Of a stretch of DNA of 22,423 bases, positions 7,309 to 14,336 are shown piece by piece. The first letter of the stretch is position 1. Every line of letters begins with the position of its first letter. Both the position numbers and the translations under genes were made by a program. The notes beneath the pieces are model-generated. The model had not been told where the DNA came from. It did no database searches and saw only the letters and a program-made list of their open reading frames with translations. Origin of the DNA: JADFRG01 sp046759305 (GTDB lineage: Bacteria > Chloroflexota > Anaerolineae > Anaerolineales > E44-bin32); assembly GCA_046759305.1 (NCBI GenBank), contig JBHIBY010000044.1:1-22423 (forward strand). The letters run 5' to 3'.

Positions 7309-7767
7309 ATGAGCAACCTAACGACATTCTTCCAGTACTTCACAGCATTACTTGGGGCTTTTCTAGCCGCGCTTTGGCTGGCCTTAATCTTCTGGACTTA
7401 CCGAGATATTCGCTCACGCACGCAGGATAGTCTGGTCCAGATTCTTGCTGCCCTGCTGGCCGCAGTTATGGGCCCATTCGGAGTGTTGATCTACCTGATC
7501 CTGCGCCCGCGCCTCACGATTGACCAGGAATATCAGCTCACACTTGAAGAGGAAGCACTCTTAGCTGAAATTGAAGAAGAATCCTTATGTCCAGGCTGTG
7601 GCAGTCGGACTCATTCTGACTGGCAGCTTTGCCCAACCTGCCATACGCACCTCCGCAAAGGCTGCGACCACTGTGGGCAGCTCATGGAACTGACCTGGCA
7701 GGTATGCCCCTACTGCGGCACTCCAGTTGAGGGTGTCACCGCAGAAGCTCAAGGCACGGAAGCCTAG
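7309..7767 (+). CDS. Membrane protein with a double zinc ribbon
   Basis: 152 residues. Two membrane helices lie at about 9-30 and 42-66 with a basic loop between (YRDIRSRTQD). An acidic helix (LTLEEEALLAEIEEES) follows, then two zinc-ribbon knuckle pairs: CPGC/CPTC (Cys94, 97, 108, 111) and CDHC/CPYC (Cys119, 122, 133, 136). This resembles DZANK-type double zinc ribbons, which usually mediate protein or nucleic-acid contacts at the membrane face. The function is unknown. It has its own near-consensus promoter and a very short leader with no SD. It converges with enolase: its TAG ends at 7767 and the enolase TGA begins at 7769. Confidence 0.78.
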   Translation: MSNLTTFFQYFTALLGAFLAALWLALIFWTYRDIRSRTQDSLVQILAALLAAVMGPFGVLIYLILRPRLTIDQEYQLTLEEEALLAEIEEESLCPGCGSRTHSDWQLCPTCHTHLRKGCDHCGQLMELTWQVCPYCGTPVEGVTAEAQGTEA

Positions 7768-7768
7768 T

Positions 7769-9055
7769 TCAGTTCGTTCGAAGCGCAGACCATCCCGCGT
7801 ATTCCGCTGCCTCACCTAGATCTCGCTCGATCCGCAGCAATTGGTTGTACTTAGCCACACGATCAGAGCGTGCCGGCGCTCCTGTTTTAATCTGGCCCAT
7901 GCGCATGCCGACCGACAGATCCGCAATGGTCGCATCTTCTGTTTCGCCTGACCGGTGCGAAGCAACGCAGCTCCACCCAGCATCCTGACAAAGCTGGACC
8001 GCATCGATAGTCTCACTGAGCGATCCAATCTGATTCAGCTTGACCAACAAAGAGTTGCACGCTGATTGAGCGATAGCGCTTTTAACTCGTTCAGGATTGG
8101 TGACCAAGAGATCGTCGCCAACGATCTGGATTTTGTCTCCAAGTTCCTCGGTCATCGACTGCCAATTCGCCCAATCGTCCTGCCCTAGGCCATCCTCAAT
8201 GGATACGATGGGATAGCGATCGACCCAATCTTTCCAGAAGGCAATCATTCCCAGACCGTCTAATCTACGTCCCTCTGTCCGGAGGTGGTATCGGCCATCT
8301 TCATAAAACTCAGATGCGGCCGGATCTAATGCGATAGCCACTTGCTCTCCAGCTTGATACCCAGCGCGCTCTATGGCTTCTAAAATGACTTCCACAGCCT
8401 GCTCATTCGACTTTAGAGCTGGAGCGTATCCGCCTTCGTCTCCCACGAGTACTGTGTAAGCCTTGTCCTTTAGTACCTGTTTCAATGCATGATAGATTTC
8501 GGCTCCCCAGCGAAGCCCTTCTGCAAAGCTCTCCGCCCCAAGAGGCATCACCATAAATTCCTGTGCATCCGTGGTTTGCCAGCCGGTATGAGCGCCCCCA
8601 TTTAGAATGTTCAGCATTGGAACCGGTAGTAGTGTCGCTGAATCTCCCCCCAAGGACCGATAGAGAGGCAGTCCGCTGGCGGTTGCGGCAGCCTTAGCTG
8701 CGGCCAAGCTCACGCCAAGAATGGCATTCGCTCCAAGGCGAGCCTTGTTAGGGCTACCATCCAAATCAATCATTGCCTGATCCAATTTCATGCGGTCGGC
8801 GGCATCCATGCCAATTACGTGATCCGTGATTTCTCCATTAACATTCGCAACCGCCTTGCTTACGCCCTTCCCTAAATAGCGTTTCTTGTCACCGTCTCTC
8901 AGCTCAAGCGCTTCATGTATGCCAGTCGAGGCACCGGAGGGAACAATCGCACTTCCCAGGCTTCCGTCGCGGAGCCGGACTTCCACCTCCACGGTTGGGT
9001 TGCCTCTTGAGTCAAGCACTTGAAGGGCTCTCACAGACTTAATAAGCGTGTCCAT
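7769..9055 (-). CDS. eno: Enolase (phosphopyruvate hydratase)
   Basis: 428 residues, the standard length. It interconverts 2-phosphoglycerate and phosphoenolpyruvate in glycolysis and gluconeogenesis and is cytoplasmic. Family marks in order are LDSRGNPTVEVEV (14-26), PSGASTGIHEALELRD, NGGAHTGWQTTDAQEFMVMP with the substrate loop, VGDEGGYAP, the magnesium ligands in ALDPAASEF, SIEDGL and VGDDL, the catalytic Lys in LVKLNQIG, and SHRSGETED. In most bacteria the loop reads GGAHADN; here it is GGAHTGW, a minor variant. The ATG at 9055 has no SD. CCTCCT, the opposite of an SD, sits upstream within the promoter discriminator, and a TATAAT is placed for a leaderless transcript. It is divergent from the cysteine desulfurase gene. 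Confidence 0.98.
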   Translation of the reverse strand: MDTLIKSVRALQVLDSRGNPTVEVEVRLRDGSLGSAIVPSGASTGIHEALELRDGDKKRYLGKGVSKAVANVNGEITDHVIGMDAADRMKLDQAMIDLDGSPNKARLGANAILGVSLAAAKAAATASGLPLYRSLGGDSATLLPVPMLNILNGGAHTGWQTTDAQEFMVMPLGAESFAEGLRWGAEIYHALKQVLKDKAYTVLVGDEGGYAPALKSNEQAVEVILEAIERAGYQAGEQVAIALDPAASEFYEDGRYHLRTEGRRLDGLGMIAFWKDWVDRYPIVSIEDGLGQDDWANWQSMTEELGDKIQIVGDDLLVTNPERVKSAIAQSACNSLLVKLNQIGSLSETIDAVQLCQDAGWSCVASHRSGETEDATIADLSVGMRMGQIKTGAPARSDRVAKYNQLLRIERDLGEAAEYAGWSALRTN

Positions 9056-9065
9056 ATCGAGGAGG

Positions 9066-9071
9066 ATTATA
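9066..9071 (-). promoter_or_regulatory. -10 element of the enolase promoter (leaderless)
   Basis: TATAAT at 9071-9066, ten bases before the enolase ATG. Transcription should begin at about 9059-9058, leaving 3-4 nt of leader. The intervening bases CCTCCTCGAT contain no SD. No clear -35 is seen. Confidence 0.55.
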
Positions 9072-9103
9072 ACCAGCGGCGCGAAATGCCCGGAAAGCGC
9101 GCA

Positions 9104-9112
9104 TGTTAGAAT
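9104..9112 (+). promoter_or_regulatory. Extended -10 of the cysteine desulfurase promoter (leaderless)
   Basis: TGT followed by TAGAAT (9107-9112), then CCGCCGG and the ATG at 9120. Transcription would start at 9119-9120, that is at the start codon. It is divergent from the enolase -10 in a 64-bp spacer. Confidence 0.55.
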
Positions 9113-9119
9113 CCGCCGG

Positions 9120-10283
9120 ATGCCGACCTATTTAGACTACGCAGCCACCACCCCCGTAGACAAAAGTGTTCTTGATCGGATGCTTCCTTACCTAAGGGAT
9201 GACTTCGGGAACCCGTCCTCGGTGCACAACTGGGGTCAGCGAGCCGAGTGGGCGGTTGAAGAGGCCAGGGATCTAATTGCTGACGGGCTAGGTTCCAAAT
9301 CTGAAGAGGTGATCTTCACCAGCGGCGGTTCGGAGAGCGACAACCTCGCACTCCGAGGTGCAGCGTTCGGTGCGTGGGAAGCCCGCGGAGCCAATCACAT
9401 ACTTACTAGTCCTGTCGAGCACGATGCAGTCATCAAGACCGCACAGGTATTGGCTCGCAAGCACGGTTTTGAGCTGGAATTGCTCGCGGTTGATGAGGCA
9501 GGCAAGGTCGATCCAGATGACCTGCGGAATCGCATCCGACCGGACACGGCTGTCGTTTCTGTTATTTATGGGAATAACGAGATCGGCACCATAAACCCCA
9601 TCCCGGATCTTGCGGCCATCGCGCGAGAGCGCAATGTCGCTTTTCACACGGACGCCCTGCAGGCGACTTGTCAGCTCCCGACTCAGATCGACGAACTGGG
9701 AGTTGATCTACTCTCGATCGGCGCGCACAAATTCTATGGCCCCAAGGGGGTTGGCGCACTGTACGTTAGGGCCGGCACTTCGATGCGGGCCGTTCAAACT
9801 GGTGGTTCGCAGGAACGGGGGCTGCGCGCCGGCACACAAAATGTGCCGCTCATCGTTGGAATGGCGTATGCACATCGGCTCGCTCAGAAACGCTATGCAC
9901 AGGACGGCGAGCATTTTGGCCTGCTGCGCGACCACGTCATTGAGAGCATTTTGCGTCGTATTTCCAATGTTAGATTGACCGGACACCGCACAGATCGGCT
10001 TCCAAACAACGCCTCCTTTGTGTTTCAGGGTGTTGATGGAAATTCGATGCTTGCAGCCCTCGATTTGGCGGGATTTGCATGCTCCTCTGGTTCGGCCTGC
10101 AAGACTGGAGTTCCGGAGCCATCCGCAGTGCTTGTTGCCTTGGGCGTGGATAGTGAGCTTGCTCTAGGATCGCTTAGGGTATCAGTTGGCAGGCAGACGA
10201 CGCGTGATGAGATTGACCACTTCCTTGATGTGCTTCAGGAAATCGTGATTGAGCTACGCACCCCAATCGCTGCCACAACGTGA
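9120..10283 (+). CDS. iscS: Cysteine desulfurase (NifS/IscS family)
   Basis: 387 residues from ATG 9120. PLP enzyme that converts cysteine to alanine and carries the sulfur as a persulfide for transfer to acceptors. Motifs are YLDYAATTPVD at the N-terminus, FTSGGSESDNLAL (about 66-78), EHDAVI (about 100-105), HTDALQATCQLP (about 176-187), IGAHKFYGPKG with the PLP lysine (Lys204), and the catalytic loop CSSGSACKTG with Cys327. An upstream in-frame ATG at 9048 would add 24 untypical residues and lie inside the enolase coding end, so 9120 is preferred. Its stop overlaps the mnmA start as GTGA, which couples translation. With mnmA next, its main job is probably sulfur donation for tRNA thiolation, although Fe-S assembly is also possible. 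Confidence 0.95.
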   Translation: MPTYLDYAATTPVDKSVLDRMLPYLRDDFGNPSSVHNWGQRAEWAVEEARDLIADGLGSKSEEVIFTSGGSESDNLALRGAAFGAWEARGANHILTSPVEHDAVIKTAQVLARKHGFELELLAVDEAGKVDPDDLRNRIRPDTAVVSVIYGNNEIGTINPIPDLAAIARERNVAFHTDALQATCQLPTQIDELGVDLLSIGAHKFYGPKGVGALYVRAGTSMRAVQTGGSQERGLRAGTQNVPLIVGMAYAHRLAQKRYAQDGEHFGLLRDHVIESILRRISNVRLTGHRTDRLPNNASFVFQGVDGNSMLAALDLAGFACSSGSACKTGVPEPSAVLVALGVDSELALGSLRVSVGRQTTRDEIDHFLDVLQEIVIELRTPIAATT

Positions 10284-11338
10284 ACACTCATAAGGCGATT
10301 GCAGTAGCAATGAGCGGCGGAGTCGATAGCTCCGTCGCAGCTGCACTTCTGGTCGAGTCTGGCGAACAGGTATTTGGGCTGATGCTCAGGCTATGGAATG
10401 CTGGTCCTGCGCGACCTAATCGATGCTGTTCGCCAAAAGACCTGGCCAATGCCCGCAAGGTTGCCGGTCGACTGGGCATTCCCTTCTACGTGCTCGATGC
10501 GAAGGATGAATTCAAGCATCAGGTTGTAGACGGCTTTGTTTCTGGATACCGATCCGGCCTGACACCCAATCCTTGCCTCCGATGCAATCGCGATGTAAGG
10601 TGGGGCTTCTTGCTGGAAAGGGCCAAAAAGCTGGGCGCCTCACATTTGGCAACCGGTCACTACGCACGCTTGCGCAAGGCGAATGGCCAATTCCATCTGT
10701 ATCGGGCGCGCGATCGACGAAAGGATCAGTCCTACGTTTTGAGTGTTCTCGGACAGAAGCAGCTGAACCAGACGATGTTTCCCCTCGGCCAGCTGAAGAA
10801 GGAAAAGGTGCGCGAAATCGCTCGCGATCTCGGGTTTGTGACGGCAGACCGCCCGGAGAGCCAGGATCTATGTTTCCTTGGTGGAGATGACTATCGTACC
10901 TTTCTTTCTGAGTATCTGGAGCCCACGCCGGGAGCAATTATGGATGGCCATGGAAACTCACTGGCTACCCACGAGGGTCTTTCGAATTTCACCATCGGTC
11001 AAAGGAAAGGCATCGGCATCTCCGGCCCCGAACCCTTATATGTGATTGACAAGGATATGGAGCACAATTCCTTGATAGTGGGCCCGAGAGCAGACTTAGG
11101 AAGAATTCAATTTGCGCTTGGGGATGTGAATTGGGTGCGCGGATCCCCACCTCCTGTGGCTGCAAGGTTGACGGTGCAGGTTCGTTATCGGGCACCTTCT
11201 GTATCTGCCCAGCTGACCAGTTTTCAGGATCATGCCATGGTCCAGCTTGAGGAGCCTTTGACCAATATTGCACCCGGTCAAGCGGCGGTTTTCTACCAAG
11301 AAGACGAGTGCCTGGGAGGTGGCATCATCTCAAGGTGA
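10280..11338 (+). CDS. mnmA: tRNA 2-thiouridylase MnmA (TrmU)
   Basis: 352 residues with a GTG start overlapping the upstream stop (GTGA). It adenylates U34 of tRNA-Lys, -Glu and -Gln and inserts sulfur to make 2-thiouridine. Visible are the PP-loop AVAMSGGVDSSVAAALL (8-24), the catalytic Cys99 in LTPNPCLRCN, the second catalytic Cys198 in RPESQDLCFL, ATGHYARL, and the C-terminal beta-barrel region ending IAPGQAAVFY. The length is typical. The partner cysteine desulfurase lies directly upstream in the same transcript, the classic NifS-TrmU arrangement in bacteria lacking a full Tus relay. Downstream, a small membrane protein starts 2 nt after the stop. Confidence 0.97.
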   Translation: MNTHKAIAVAMSGGVDSSVAAALLVESGEQVFGLMLRLWNAGPARPNRCCSPKDLANARKVAGRLGIPFYVLDAKDEFKHQVVDGFVSGYRSGLTPNPCLRCNRDVRWGFLLERAKKLGASHLATGHYARLRKANGQFHLYRARDRRKDQSYVLSVLGQKQLNQTMFPLGQLKKEKVREIARDLGFVTADRPESQDLCFLGGDDYRTFLSEYLEPTPGAIMDGHGNSLATHEGLSNFTIGQRKGIGISGPEPLYVIDKDMEHNSLIVGPRADLGRIQFALGDVNWVRGSPPPVAARLTVQVRYRAPSVSAQLTSFQDHAMVQLEEPLTNIAPGQAAVFYQEDECLGGGIISR

Positions 11339-11340
11339 CG

Positions 11341-11631
11341 ATGCCAGGCATTTACTTCTCACTCTTGATCGCCAGCGGACTCGGACTGCTATTTCACTTG
11401 ATTCGCGGCGGCAGCGTGGGGCGTTTGATTCTGTATCTAGCTGCGGCATGGATTGCATTCATGGCTGGCCACTTCGTTGCGGAGTGGCTGGATTGGCATC
11501 TCGTCCGGGTGGGTCCCATCAACCTGTTTGCCGCCGTATTAGCGGCATTGATCGGCCTACTGGCGGCGGCCTTGCTCGCCGGTCCGGAGCGATCTCGTCG
11601 AAGAATAGGCAGACGTAGGCGCAAGAGCTAG
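11341..11631 (+). CDS. Small three-helix membrane protein
   Basis: 96 residues from ATG 11341, with AAGGTGA at SD distance. An upstream ATG at 11308 lies inside mnmA and is rejected. Three hydrophobic helices lie at about 4-21, 28-48 and 60-80 (INLFAAVLAALIGLLAAALLA), followed by a very basic tail RSRRRIGRRRRKS that should stay in the cytoplasm. No family motif is recognised. It starts 2 nt after mnmA, so it is probably co-transcribed. Whether it works with mnmA or with the membrane-stress pair that follows is not shown. Confidence 0.72.
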   Translation: MPGIYFSLLIASGLGLLFHLIRGGSVGRLILYLAAAWIAFMAGHFVAEWLDWHLVRVGPINLFAAVLAALIGLLAAALLAGPERSRRRIGRRRRKS

Positions 11632-11633
11632 TA

Positions 11634-11642
11634 TGCTATAAT
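11634..11642 (+). promoter_or_regulatory. Extended -10 promoter of the DUF948/YtxH pair
   Basis: TGC followed by a perfect TATAAT (11637-11642) and a GC-rich discriminator (TCGCGCGC). The predicted start at about 11649 leaves a 15-nt leader before the GTG at 11664. Confidence 0.6.
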
Positions 11643-11663
11643 TCGCGCGCTCTGAGCGAGAAC

Positions 11664-12086
11664 GTGGCATTACCCGCTCCCGAAAACGGTGCCTCCAGCA
11701 AGCGCAAGCAGATTGCTCTTATCGCTGGGGGCGTAGTTTTCGTGCTTGTTGTGCTCATCGCCTTGGTATTCGCCACGGCGGTGATGCTAAGGGATCCGGC
11801 GCAAACCGAGACGATTCGTGACATCGTCATCATTTTCCTGGCCGCTGAATCCGTAGTATTTGGTTTGGTGCTCGTGATCTTGATTGTACAGGTGGCTAGG
11901 CTGACCGCACTCATTGAGAACGAACTGCGGCCAATTCTGGAATCGACGAATGAGACCGTTGGCACGCTCAGAGGGACCACCCAGTTTCTCAGTCGAAACA
12001 TGGTGGAGCCGGTAATACGGGTAAACAGCTCAGTAGCGGCGCTCAGGCGGGCGATAGGTGCGTTCCGCGTACGCCGTACACGCTGA
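11664..12086 (+). CDS. Two-TM protein with DUF948-like (YtxG-type) tail
   Basis: 140 residues with a GTG start at 11664. A short basic N-terminus (SSKRKQ) precedes two hydrophobic helices at about 16-41 and 51-77. An amphipathic tail follows (LTALIENELRPILESTNETV, then TLRGTTQFLSRNMVEPVIRV), resembling the DUF948 pattern of repeated hydrophobic heptads seen in YtxG. It is followed after 23 bp by a YtxH-like gene. The YtxG-YtxH pair is a stress-induced unit in Bacillus, and the order here is the same. No catalytic residues are visible; a structural or stress role at the membrane is inferred. GAGCGAG upstream is only a weak SD. Confidence 0.65.
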   Translation: MALPAPENGASSKRKQIALIAGGVVFVLVVLIALVFATAVMLRDPAQTETIRDIVIIFLAAESVVFGLVLVILIVQVARLTALIENELRPILESTNETVGTLRGTTQFLSRNMVEPVIRVNSSVAALRRAIGAFRVRRTR

Positions 12087-12109
12087 CATCCAGTACGGAG
12101 GTATAGAAA

Positions 12110-12469
12110 ATGGCTGATAACGATGATTTCGGCGCTTTTGTCTCAGGTTTCATGATTGGCGGATTGATCGGCGCAACCGTGGCACTTCTGCTCGCGCCTC
12201 AGTCCGGCGAAGAAACCCGGCTGATGATCCGAGATAAGGGTATCGAGCTCAAGGATCAAGTGGAAACTACAGCCGGGGATGCTAGAGTGCGAGCCGAGCA
12301 GTTGGCTCAAGATGCGCGCGAACGCGCGTCAGATGCCCAGCAGCGCGGTCAAGTCGTGCTCGAACAGCAGAAATCGCGCATTGAGGAGGCGATTGAGGCT
12401 GGTAAGAAGGCAGCCAAGAAGTCGCAAGACAGCGACAAGACCGAGGCAGAAGCAAAGGCTAAAGCTTAG
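12110..12469 (+). CDS. YtxH-domain protein (general stress protein-like)
   Basis: 119 residues, ATG 12110 with a strong SD GGAGG at 12097-12101. The N-terminus has the YtxH signature: a single glycine-rich membrane helix FVSGFMIGGLIGATVALLLAP (10-30) followed directly by QSGEETR. The rest is a long charged helix rich in Ala, Glu, Gln, Lys and Arg (RVRAEQLAQDARERASDAQQ), probably a coiled coil, with a lysine-rich C-terminus. In Bacillus the family is induced by general stress; its biochemical role is unknown. A strong terminator follows at 12491-12532, making this the last gene of its unit. Confidence 0.85.
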   Translation: MADNDDFGAFVSGFMIGGLIGATVALLLAPQSGEETRLMIRDKGIELKDQVETTAGDARVRAEQLAQDARERASDAQQRGQVVLEQQKSRIEEAIEAGKKAAKKSQDSDKTEAEAKAKA

Positions 12470-12490
12470 CAACCAAAAGAGGATCAAAGT

Positions 12491-12532
12491 TAGGAGCCCC
12501 CGGCCGGTAGCCTGGGGCTCTTAGATTCTTTT
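12491..12532 (+). terminator. Rho-independent terminator after the YtxH gene
   Basis: A 10-bp stem (12491-12500 pairs with 12514-12523, with one G-T wobble) has an inner GGC/GCC extension in the loop and is followed by TTCTTTT (12526-12532). It could also slow transcription from the convergent nnr side, but the minus-strand T-run is poor. Confidence 0.8.
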
Positions 12533-12613
12533 GATGGCTGATTGCGGTAGTTGGCAGGTCCTAAGCCGATAAGAGCTCACATCCCCGACTCATGTGCCTT
12601 GCTGCGCGCCGAA

Positions 12614-14170
12614 TTAGGCCGGGGTAAGAGCCTCCAATTCAACGATCGCCTTCGGAACCGCCGCCGCTACGTCGCTCGCAAGTACTGAGGCGGTCGTGCC
12701 AATCGCCTCTGCGGCCAATTGGCCCGCGCGAGCATGGATATAGCTGCCGAGCACCGATGCTTGGTAGCTTGGAAGTCCTTGCGCACTGTACCCGGCCAGC
12801 AGGCCCGCCAACACATCTCCAGTTCCTGCGCGAGCTAAGGCCGGAGTAGCGATAGGAATCAGTACTGAGCGCCCATCGGGATGCGCAATCACCGTAAACG
12901 CACCCTTGAGGATGACAATGTGTCCCCACTCCGCGGCTTTCTCAATAGCCATGTCGGAGCGATTAGCCTGAATGTCAACAGTAGGAATGCCGGTCAATAC
13001 GCTCATCTCGCCTGGATGAGGTGTCAGTATGGATTCTTTTGGCAGCAATCCTTCCCAGCCCTCGACCGCTGCCATTAGCTTCAATCCATCGGCGTCAACG
13101 ATTGTCGGAGGAAGGCTCTCCACTTCCAGTCGCACTAACCTCTCTAAGAAAGCTTCGGTCTCCAATGCGAGGCCAAACCCGGGACCGACGAGCAACGCAT
13201 CCACGTTCTGCAACGCCCTCTCGATTAGATCAGCGTCCACTTCATCCAATTTATCGCTCAGCGGCAACCACGTGCACTCCGGAATTTCGCCGGCGATCAT
13301 GGTTTGTACAGGCTTTGGTACTGCCATCGTAACTAGCCCTGCGCCGGCCAAGTACGCTGCTCGTCCCCCCAGCGCAGCCGCTCCAGGATAATTGCTAGAG
13401 CCTGCCACAATTAGGGCACGCCCGAATGTTCCCTTGTGGGCGCCCAGCGGTCGCCCAGGAAGCAGAGGGTGAAGGAACTCGGTGGTAGCAATCTCTGCCT
13501 TGATGGAAGTCAACTCATCCATCTCAGATGGAAATCCGATATCGCCAATAAGTAGCTCCCCTACAGATGTCGCTCCCGGGAATTGAAACAATCCCGGCTT
13601 GGCTGCCGCCAAAGTCACGGTCAGATCGGCAGCGATGCTTTCTTCGGCGATTTCACCGGTGTCACAATCGAGCCCCGAAGGGCAATCCACGGCCAATACG
13701 AACGGGGAACCGGAAGAGCGCTTTGCTGCCTTAAGCACCTGTTTCGCTGTTCCTCTGAGCGGCAACTCGATGCCGGTTCCGAGCACAGCGTCGATGAGGA
13801 AGTCGGCTCTTTCGAGCTGTAGCTTGAGCACTCGGTTTCTTTGATCATGCTCACCAACTACGATCAGCGCCTCACTTTCCTTCAAGGCGGCCAGGTGTTG
13901 GTCGTCTTCAGGTCGTTCTTTCGTAAGATAGACCGTCAAGTTCGCGCCGGCTTCCGCAAGCCGGTGAGCGGCAACCAGCCCATCTCCTCCGTTGTTGCCT
14001 CGGCCGGCCAAGACGAGCACATGCTTCCCTCTTTGATCCGGAAACCGCTCAAGGAGCGCATCGGCCACCGATTTCCCGGCGCGCTCCATCATTTGTGAAT
14101 ACGAGTGGCCGGCCGCATCTGCCGCCTTTTCGATCCGGATCATCTCCGCCACGCTTACGATCTTATGCAA
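12614..14170 (-). CDS. nnr: Bifunctional NAD(P)HX epimerase/dehydratase
   Basis: 518 residues, the full two-domain length. It repairs hydrated NADH and NADPH. The N-terminal YjeF_N domain (about 1-220) epimerises R- and S-NAD(P)HX; it shows GRGNNGGDG (56-64), DAVLGTGIELPLRG and VDCPSGLDCDTGE. The C-terminal ribokinase-like domain (about 235-515) is the ADP/ATP-dependent dehydratase; it shows GAHKGTFGRALIVAGS, TPHPGEM, ILKGAFTVI and AGTGDVLAG with the catalytic Asp452. The start is TTG at 14170, supported by AAGGA at SD distance and by the family's usual N-terminus (KIVSVAEM). It is divergent from dgt with 166 bp between the starts, and convergent with the YtxH gene. Confidence 0.95.
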   Translation of the reverse strand: MHKIVSVAEMIRIEKAADAAGHSYSQMMERAGKSVADALLERFPDQRGKHVLVLAGRGNNGGDGLVAAHRLAEAGANLTVYLTKERPEDDQHLAALKESEALIVVGEHDQRNRVLKLQLERADFLIDAVLGTGIELPLRGTAKQVLKAAKRSSGSPFVLAVDCPSGLDCDTGEIAEESIAADLTVTLAAAKPGLFQFPGATSVGELLIGDIGFPSEMDELTSIKAEIATTEFLHPLLPGRPLGAHKGTFGRALIVAGSSNYPGAAALGGRAAYLAGAGLVTMAVPKPVQTMIAGEIPECTWLPLSDKLDEVDADLIERALQNVDALLVGPGFGLALETEAFLERLVRLEVESLPPTIVDADGLKLMAAVEGWEGLLPKESILTPHPGEMSVLTGIPTVDIQANRSDMAIEKAAEWGHIVILKGAFTVIAHPDGRSVLIPIATPALARAGTGDVLAGLLAGYSAQGLPSYQASVLGSYIHARAGQLAAEAIGTTASVLASDVAAAVPKAIVELEALTPA

Positions 14171-14268
14171 CTGCCATCCTTATTTTGACGTGTGTCTCAA
14201 TATGGCTATGCGCAATTTGCTCGGTAATTCGTACAGTCCCACCGCATTATCTGCCAAGGACAAATGCA

Positions 14269-14293
14269 TGTCAACGCGTGACAGCGCGTGTCC
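14269..14293 (+). repeat. 10-bp phased TGTCA-like half-sites upstream of dgt
   Basis: TGTCA (14269-14273), TGACA (14279-14283) and TGTCC (14289-14293) recur at exactly 10-bp steps, the first two spacers being ACGCG and GCGCG. Neighbouring half-sites form inverted repeats. The array ends 8 bp before the dgt -35. This looks like an operator or activator site, but no regulator is known. Confidence 0.4.
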
Positions 14294-14300
14294 CGGCTTG

Positions 14301-14329
14301 TTGACATCGACCGCTTCAATCATTACACT
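14301..14329 (+). promoter_or_regulatory. Consensus promoter of dgt-greA
   Basis: Perfect -35 TTGACA (14301-14306), optimal 17-bp spacer, -10 TACACT (14324-14329), then seven bases to the ATG at 14337. Transcription should start at or next to the start codon, so the mRNA is predicted to be leaderless. Confidence 0.8.
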
Positions 14330-14336
14330 GCCGCCC

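Noticed and set aside
9048..9119. 24-residue extension of the cysteine desulfurase
   Set aside because: It overlaps the enolase start and both promoters; YLDYAATTP is normally within a few residues of the N-terminus.
12533..12613. Small gene or RNA between the YtxH terminator and nnr
   Set aside because: Only 81 bp, with no SD-linked start, no promoter and no conserved motif visible.
13029..13391. Open frames antisense to nnr, topA and other genes
   Set aside because: They are low-complexity Ser/Ala/Arg-rich shadows of strongly conserved genes in the opposite frame.
14190..14336. 49-residue N-terminal extension of the dGTPase
   Set aside because: It covers the operator-like repeats and the consensus promoter, and the family starts near the ATG at 14337.
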